From Ciona intestinalis (taxonomy: Eukaryota > Chordata > Ascidiacea > Phlebobranchia > Cionidae): 64,000 bases of DNA. The stretch is taken from the NCBI RefSeq assembly GCF_000224145.3, contig NC_020174.2, positions 4,097,026 through 4,161,025 on the forward strand, given 5' to 3'. The notes under the pieces were generated by a model that was not told the DNA's origin, made no database searches, and saw only the letters and a list, made by a program, of their open reading frames with translations. Position 1 is the first letter of the stretch. Each line of letters opens with the position of its first letter. A program made the translations under genes and the position numbers. Shown one piece after another: positions 57,936 through 64,000 of this stretch.

Positions 57936-58126
57936 GTACTGTGGGGTAAGATGGGATGCCGTTGGCTTCTAAATGTTGTATTTTTCGATCGTTTTTTAAA
58001 CAATTAACAACCCTTTTTTAGAGCCGCGGGGCAAGGGCTATATAATTCTGTAAATATTGTTTACTATCAAGTTGGACGAAAAAAGAGAATGAAATAAACA
58101 TTTCCATTTTGTCCACCCTACCAAAT
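57936..58126 (-). repeat. MITE copy, reverse
   Basis: GTACTGTGGGGTAAGATGGG, AAACAATTAACAACCC, TTTACTATCAAGTTGGACG. A stub of another left end is at about 58165 and an interior scrap at 58585-58690. Confidence 0.65.
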
Positions 58127-59094
58127 CAACGGCAAAATATTCGCGTGTGCAAAAATTGAATGTGCGGATGAGGTAAAATGGGACAGCAGTCGTCGTCAAA
58201 CAGAACACCCTATAATTTTAAATTCCTTCAAAAAAAGTTCTAACCATATTTGAATCAATAACACCCATGACCTAGTTGTTGTTTTGTATTCCTTCTAACG
58301 TCTCAGATGAATCAACACAATCTTACTAAATCATAGTTCGCGTTTGGCGTAATATTCCTTGGTGACCAGTGAATTAAAAAGTCGATATTTACTTGTGACG
58401 TAGGCCATGGATCTATATGTGACCTTTTGGGTTCTCATTCTAGATTTGGTTTCCGAATACGTCTATTTTAGGGTAATTTCTAAACATACGAGCACTTTAT
58501 ACTTTTAGGTTAACCTATATCGGTTGGAAACTTGGTTTAGTCGGCTTAATTTTATTTAAGCGTTGTTGGTTGCTGTAACTTTTTTACACTGGCTATTTTT
58601 ATTCTCTTTTTTCGTCACCTTTGGTAGCACACAAAAAGACAATTACAGAATCAAATAACCGCATTCTCACGTCTTTAAAAAGTCCTATACCCAAAAGCAG
58701 GAAAATACGTTAAATTTAACAAAGTTACTTAAATATCTTAGTAAAAAAACAAATAAAGTTTTTATATATACGATACTAATGTTTAATTGTATAGGTCATC
58801 TTGGGAATAAGCCCTGGGTATGATATGTTACTTCACCTTAAGTGATTGCGTAACTTCCTTATTTCTACCTTACTCTGATTCAACTTGTACACGTATGTTG
58901 ATGATTCGTGTTTTTATGAACCACTGCTTTACTCACGGCCATACATCTCGTCATTTGTTTCCCTTTGCCATTTCTGCTTATATGTTTCTTTGCGCACGAC
59001 TATTGGAATATAGGCCTACGCTACCATAGACATTCGACAGTGAGATTTTATAACGACGAGGATTTGTAAGGACGAGAACCAACACAACAAAATA

Positions 59095-60409
59095 ATGCAG
59101 GTAATCTGTATTATGTGTTGCTAGAAGAGTAAAAGTATCTCATCTAACATTATAAATCATAGTCCGTGAAATGTGTTGTGGTTGGAGATGGAGCTGTTGG
59201 TAAAACCTGTTTGCTGATCAGCTACACAACCAATGCTTTCCCTGGAGAATATATTCCCACTGTGTTTGAAAGCTATGCTGCAAATGTTGTGGTGGATGGG
59301 AACCCAGTGAACATCGGTTTATGGGACACAGCTGGCCAGGAAGATTACGATAAGTGAGTATAGGCTACACATCAATAAAGCTATAGTACTGTAGGTTAAG
59401 ATAAGATACCGTCAGCATCTAAATCTCATATTTTAGATCGTGATTTAACAACCCTGCGTTTAGATAAATTACCAACGCTCTTTATTCTTTGTTTAGTAGA
59501 CATTCTTTGTTAACTACCAAATACGACGATAGAAAGTATAAAAACGTATCCAATCTTACCGCAACCAAATTTCTGTAACCCATGGTGCATTAAACATTTA
59601 TTAATTTGCAGACTTCGACCGCTATCATACCCACAGTCAGATGTCTTTGTCATGTGCTTCTCGTTGGTAAACCCAACATCTTATGAAAACATTGCAGAAA
59701 AATGGTATCCGGAAGTTCATGAACACTGTCCCGACATCCCCATTGTACTCGTTGGGACAAAACTGGATTTACGTGAAGACCCAGTAAGGGTAGATTAAAT
59801 ATTTGGTTATTAATATAATTGCGAATATCACTAATAAGATTTAGAATAATGAAAAATAAGCACAGCCCTCACTTTTAATAGTTTTTATACACTGTATAAC
59901 TTTTTTTGCCATTTTCTTGTATAATCTTTGCACTATAATCAATTATCTTGTTTAGTAAGGTGGGGTAAGATAGAACACAGTTTCATTTTACCTTTTTCGT
60001 TGTTCAATTTTATAATAGACAAAGAATATTTACAGAAATATATGCACGTGACTGTAAAATAGTGTAGTTAAATGTTAAAACAACATCAATAAGTATGGGG
60101 TTTGGGTGCTAACAGTATAACATCTTAACCCACAGTACTATATTAATATTTGATTTGTTATCTAGTTAATCCAACCCAACTCGATTCCATTTTCAGGAAA
60201 CACTCAAAACGTTGGGTGAGAGAAATCTTGTTCCAGTTACCAAAACCCAGGGCCTCCAGTTGGCGAAAAAAGTTGGGGCAAAGAAATATTTTGAGTGCTC
60301 GGCGCTTACTCGTGAAAACTTAGACGAACTCTTTCTTGAAGCAATGCGCAATGCCCTAAAAGGACCGGACAAAATTGTAAAAGAGAAACCAAATTGTCAA
60401 ATTATCTAA
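59095..60409 (+). CDS. Rac/Cdc42-like Rho GTPase, cluster gene 2
   Basis: Exons 59095-59100, 59163-59353, 59612-59783, 60197-60409 (193 aa). Same intron positions as gene 1. P-loop, [16 protein letters not shown] and CSAL are intact, so nucleotide cycling should be normal. It differs from Rac1 in switch I ([19 protein letters not shown]), in [19 protein letters not shown] and in its C-terminus ([15 protein letters not shown], no long polybasic run) ending in CAAX box CQII. A diverged paralogue, likely with a different membrane address. Its exon 2 shares a 98-base identical block with genes 1 and 3. Confidence 0.9.
59385..59570 (-). repeat. MITE copy, Rac gene 2 intron, reverse
   Basis: GTACTGTAGGTTAAGATAAG, TCGTGATTTAACAACCC, TTAACTACCAAATACGACG. 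Confidence 0.65.
59950..60142 (+). repeat. MITE copy, Rac gene 2 intron
   Basis: TTAGTAAGGTGGGGTAAGATAG to CATCTTAACCCACAGTACTATA. Confidence 0.75.
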
Positions 60410-61060
60410 TCAGCATTTAAGAATTTTGAGTTAACGCTCGAATAATTGTTCAGTATACAACTGTATACCAAAGTCCATAAAAATAAAAATTAAAACTATA
60501 GACTTTGCTGTACACATTATACATGTCGTTACCGCATGTGGTGTAGCTTAAACGATTGTGCAATACCTTTATATTAAAGGTTAATGTTTTACAGTCGTGA
60601 GTAACTGGAACTCTCTGCGTATTTGTGTACACTGTACACAATGTTAAAACTCTATCACTTTGTCCTAAAACTATTGCTTTTTACTTTAGGAATACATTAG
60701 TATACATCATTTCATTAGTTTTACACGATATTTTTGCTACTGATAGTTTGTGAACGATTTATAAATGGACAACTGACGTTCCGGCGAAACATATGATATT
60801 GTAAACATGTACGTTTGCTCAAACGCGTTACACACATTTGTTCCCCTTTGTTTTACTACTTTCATTCTCCGGCCGCAATGAAATTTACATGTTAGTTAGA
60901 TATAGCTAACAACGCTATATAATAAAGTTTCACAATCGTCAAACCCAGTTCTCGGTTTGTAGTAAGACACAAGCTGAATAGGCTATACTTTCAAATTTAA
61001 GTTGGATTTTTAAGCGAAAGAGTCAGGATTTTTGCTCGTTATTTTCAATATTGTTTAACA
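60410..61060 (+). promoter_or_regulatory. Upstream region of Rac gene 3, duplicated before gene 4
   Basis: CAGTCGTGAGTAACTGGAAC, GTTAAAACTCTATC, AAACTATTGC, GCTAACAACGCT and CTCGTTATTTTCA recur in order at 62980-63450 before gene 4. The two genes were copied with their upstream DNA. Confidence 0.6.
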
Positions 61061-62322
61061 ATGCAGGTGATTTATATGTTATTGTTCGTTTTATAAAGAC
61101 TATTATAGTAGAGTGGGGTAAGATGGGATGATACTTTTATCCCATACTTCCTGGTACGAATTCACATTCTTCCTAATTATGTTTTAACAATAACAACACT
61201 CTTTCAAAATCTTGAGAATATGGGTCCATAATTCTTTAAACGCTTTTTGTTTGCCACCGAAGGATCAGAGAAACAAGAATAAAACATGTCCCACTTTTAA
61301 CCACTCCACTTTTCAACTAAGACTTTACAAACCATTAAAACAGGCGATCAAGTGTGTTGTGGTTGGAGATGGAGCTGTTGGTAAAACCTGTTTGCTGATC
61401 AGCTACACAACCAATGCTTTCCCTGGAGAATATATTCCCACTGTGTTTGATAACTACTCCGCTAATGTCATGGTAGACGGCCGAATGATAAACCTAGGAC
61501 TCTGGGATACAGCAGGACAGGAGGATTATGACAGGTATTTAATTGTGTCAAGCCTCGAACCTGTAACTTTCTTGTTTAACTATTTACTTGTACGCTTTTG
61601 TTGTTTCAGACTCCGGCCCCTCTCGTACCCACAGACGGATGTTTTTCTCATCTGCTTCTCATTGGTTTCTCCAACCTCGCTTCAAAACGTTGGGGCAAAG
61701 TGGTTTCCTGAAATTTCCCATCATGCCCCGGGAACTGCGATTGTTTTAGTGGGGACCAAGTGTGATTTACGAGAAGACCCGGTAATGCTATCAGCATACG
61801 ATAGATACAATATTACTGCAAATACAAGATATATCAATATATTCTATAATGGCATACAAGAACCGAACGAAGTATTGTTAGCAAAGTAATATATTGCTAG
61901 AAGAGCTATTAGAGTAAAAATAGAGCCTACCATTCTCAAAAGGGAGTTTGACAAAGTAACATATTGACGTCTTAACCATTAAAACTCATAATCCTATTCT
62001 AAATCCACTTCGTTAAAAACGTATTATGAATTCTTTTCGTATAGCATGTACAATGGCTGTTATATGGACTTATATAAACTAATGTTTCATCTGTATTTTG
62101 TAGGAAACACTGAAAGCATTGGCAGAGAAAAACCTTACTCCTGTTACGACCTCACAAGGTCTACAAATGGCGAAAGAATTGAACGCAGTTAAGTTTTTGG
62201 AGTGCTCTGCCTTGACACAAAAGGGTGTAAAAGCTGTGTTCGAAGAAGCAATTCGTGCTGTTATATCTCCAACAAAACAGGCTGCAAAGAAAAAGAAGCA
62301 GAAGTCTTGTCGACTCTATTGA
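61061..62322 (+). CDS. Rac-type Rho GTPase, cluster gene 3
   Basis: Exons 61061-61066, 61344-61534, 61610-61781, 62104-62322 (195 aa). Switch I as Rac1 ([14 protein letters not shown]), [10 protein letters not shown] intact, [30 protein letters not shown]. The polybasic tail [11 protein letters not shown] ends in an unusual CAAX box, CRLY. Tyr in the last position is not typical for either prenyltransferase. [19 protein letters not shown] departs from Rac1 in the alpha-3 region. The nucleotide sequence of exon 2, and 21 bases of the intron before it, match gene 1 almost exactly. Confidence 0.9.
61103..61312 (-). repeat. MITE copy, Rac gene 3 intron 1, reverse
   Basis: TATAGTAGAGTGGGGTAAG to CCCACTTTTAACCACTCCACT. 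Confidence 0.75.
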
Positions 62323-63563
62323 AAAATATCTTTCAGACCATCGTTTGCATTTAATATACTGAGAGTTAATTCAATTTAATGTGACACGTGTCTGGCGGAT
62401 TTCGCTTTTCCGTTCTTGTTTGTTTGATTCGACATGTTGGGTTCTGGAATATGAAAAATTTCTATTTTAATTATGACGTTTTCAATACGTGGAAAGACTG
62501 ATAAAATGGTTGAAGGTGTTCGAAACTCTTGTTCACTCGAACCCATCTCAACAGTTATACGACGAATAAGAACATCATCCGTGCTGGTTAAATTATAAGA
62601 CGAAAACGAAGACAGGAAATTACACAAGATGCCCATGTATACAATAGTTATAACAACACGCCTCTTTTATATACTAAGTATAAATTAACACGACTTATGA
62701 TAAGCCTTAACTGCGACTCGCATGAACATAAGACTTTTCTGAACTATACGTTTTGTTTAAATATATTTAGCGGGTTTGAGGTTTTTATTGTAATTAAGGG
62801 ATGGTCCGCGCACTATCAAGAAGCACTCGTGTGACTTCACCGTTACAAATATAAGCGACGATAATTCGAAAACGGTACCGTTTTGAACGGAAAAATTCGA
62901 ATTGTAGGTTCAGCTGAGTAAGAACTTCTGCACACAAATGATCAAATTTGAGTTTAGTTCCCCCTCTGTTGAGGTTAATGTTTTATAGTCGTGAGTAACT
63001 GGAACTTGCGTGTTTGTGTACGTATAATACACACTGTTAAAACTATATCCCTTCACCCTTAAACTATTGCATATTTTAGGCTTCATCAGAATACACTACT
63101 GCTTTATTTCTTATGGTATGCTTCTGTTAGTTTTTGTGCGTATTTTCAAATGGGCAACTTATACAGTACTATCAGCATATATGCGCTTATTTACTTAAAC
63201 GCGTGGCACATAACATTTGTTCAATTTACTCCTTTCTTTCACTAGTTTCATTTTCCCTGTGTAATTAAAATCAGATGTGAGTTATGCATAAAGCTAACAA
63301 CGCTTTATAACAAAGTTTCACAACCGTCGAACCCTGTTCGCGATTTATGAGTAAGACACGGGCTTCTGATATGGGGCTATATCATACTTTTATATTTGTG
63401 TGAGATTTTTAAACTAGATTGTCAGGATTAATCTTTGCTCGTTATTTTCAGTGTTATTATTTGTGAGCTAAAACTTTTAACTGAAATAACTTTTTTGAAC
63501 CACATTTTGGTTAGGTTCTACTTCTGTTGCATGCTTATAAGACGACACGCCCTACAAATATCA
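62323..63563. other. Intergenic between Rac genes 3 and 4
   Basis: The second half (62980-63450) is the duplicated upstream block described at 60410. The first part shows nothing recognisable. Confidence 0.5.
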
Positions 63564-63844
63564 ATGGAGGTGATTTATATATAAAACGATGTTTTTCTTG
63601 TGTATCCCTACTACTATACGTAAAACTAAGACTTTACAAATCATTAAAAACAGGCGATCAAGTGTGTTGTGGTTGGAGATGGAGCTGTTGGTAAAACCTG
63701 TTTGCTGATCCGCTGTATAACCAATGCTTTCCCTGGAGTAAATGTTCCCACTGTGTTTGAAAACTACTCCGTTAAAGTCGTGGTAGATGGCCGAATGATG
63801 AACCTAGGATTGTACGATACAGCAGGGATGGACGATTATGACAG
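63564..63844 (+). CDS. Divergent Rac-type GTPase, cluster gene 4 (partial, runs off window)
   Basis: Exon 1 63564-63569 (ATG GAG, so Met-Glu rather than Met-Gln), exon 2 63654-63844; the rest lies outside. The P-loop GDGAVGKT is intact. Switch regions are altered: [19 protein letters not shown] has Asn for the Tyr32 of Rac1, and switch II is [11 protein letters not shown]. The catalytic Gln61 is replaced by Met and Trp56 by Tyr. By family knowledge, loss of Gln61 slows GTP hydrolysis, so the product may be mostly GTP-bound. [10 protein letters not shown] replaces [10 protein letters not shown]. Could be a functional atypical GTPase or an early pseudogene; no stop is seen in the part visible. 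Confidence 0.8.
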
Positions 63845-63869
63845 GTATCTTTCGGCAATCGTTAAATCA

Positions 63870-63950
63870 GCACTGGTGTCTGTTTCATGTAAACCTCGTG
63901 TGCCCGCTTGCGATTTACCACACGTGTTACTTTGTGAAAGGTTTTTATTT
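63870..63950 (-). mobile_element. SINE fragment, reverse
   Basis: GTTTCATGTAAACCTCGTG, CCCGCTTGCGATTTACCAC and GTTACTTTGTGAAAGG match the reversed SINE body. Lies in the intron of Rac gene 4. Confidence 0.55.
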
Positions 63951-64000
63951 TAATGTTTTCCCGACAACAGCGTCAATTGTGGCGAGCCTCGAACCTATAA

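Overview
The window reads as genomic DNA of an ascidian tunicate, most likely a Ciona species close to C. intestinalis/robusta. The reasons are compact AT-rich chordate genes with short introns, vertebrate-type orthologues (PPP4R4, PRPS, RNF121, UTP18, HDAC3, DCLK, Rac), dozens of copies of a ~190-bp foldback MITE with TA-type ends, and a tRNA-derived SINE scattered through introns. The species is an inference. One 50-base run of N is present at 36628-36677.

Layout. 1-5080 (+): 3' part of PPP4R4. 6644-9732 (-): an eight-exon Golgi carbohydrate sulfotransferase. 10745-21287 (+): two tandem secreted mosaic genes. The first is TSP1-kringle-TSP1 with a Thr/Pro tail. The second is antistasin-like, TSP1, kringle, TSP1, two more kringles and a complete trypsin-type protease. 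22084-26693 (+): PRPS, then RNF121. 27782-33235 (+): a tandem array of four tiny secreted-peptide genes plus a remnant, in two sub-types, with conserved signal peptides and promoters but very different mature parts. 33932-38007 (+): about two dozen tandem tRNA-Thr(CGT) genes and decayed copies. 38300-41380 (+): UTP18 and HDAC3, both uninterrupted. 41871-51824 (+): a doublecortin-like kinase in 15 coding exons. 55030 to the end (+): a tandem cluster of four Rac-type GTPase genes, the last cut by the window edge.

How genes relate. Most are ordinary housekeeping or signalling genes with no shared pathway. Clusters that look locally amplified are the kringle/TSP1 pair, the peptide array, the tRNA-Thr array and the Rac cluster. 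The Rac cluster shows a 98-bp block identical in three genes, pointing to gene conversion, and a fourth member with substituted switch residues (Q61 replaced by M). The peptide array is the best candidate for an undescribed system: 62-63 residue precursors (for the simplest splice forms) with a near-invariant signal peptide, an Arg-Arg-Arg processing-type site, cysteine-free mature regions and, in the second sub-type, C-terminal Gly-Arg or Lys-Gly endings that resemble amidation signals.

Exon boundaries were placed by reading GT/AG sites, checking phase by hand, and comparing with remembered family sequences. No alignment or search was run.
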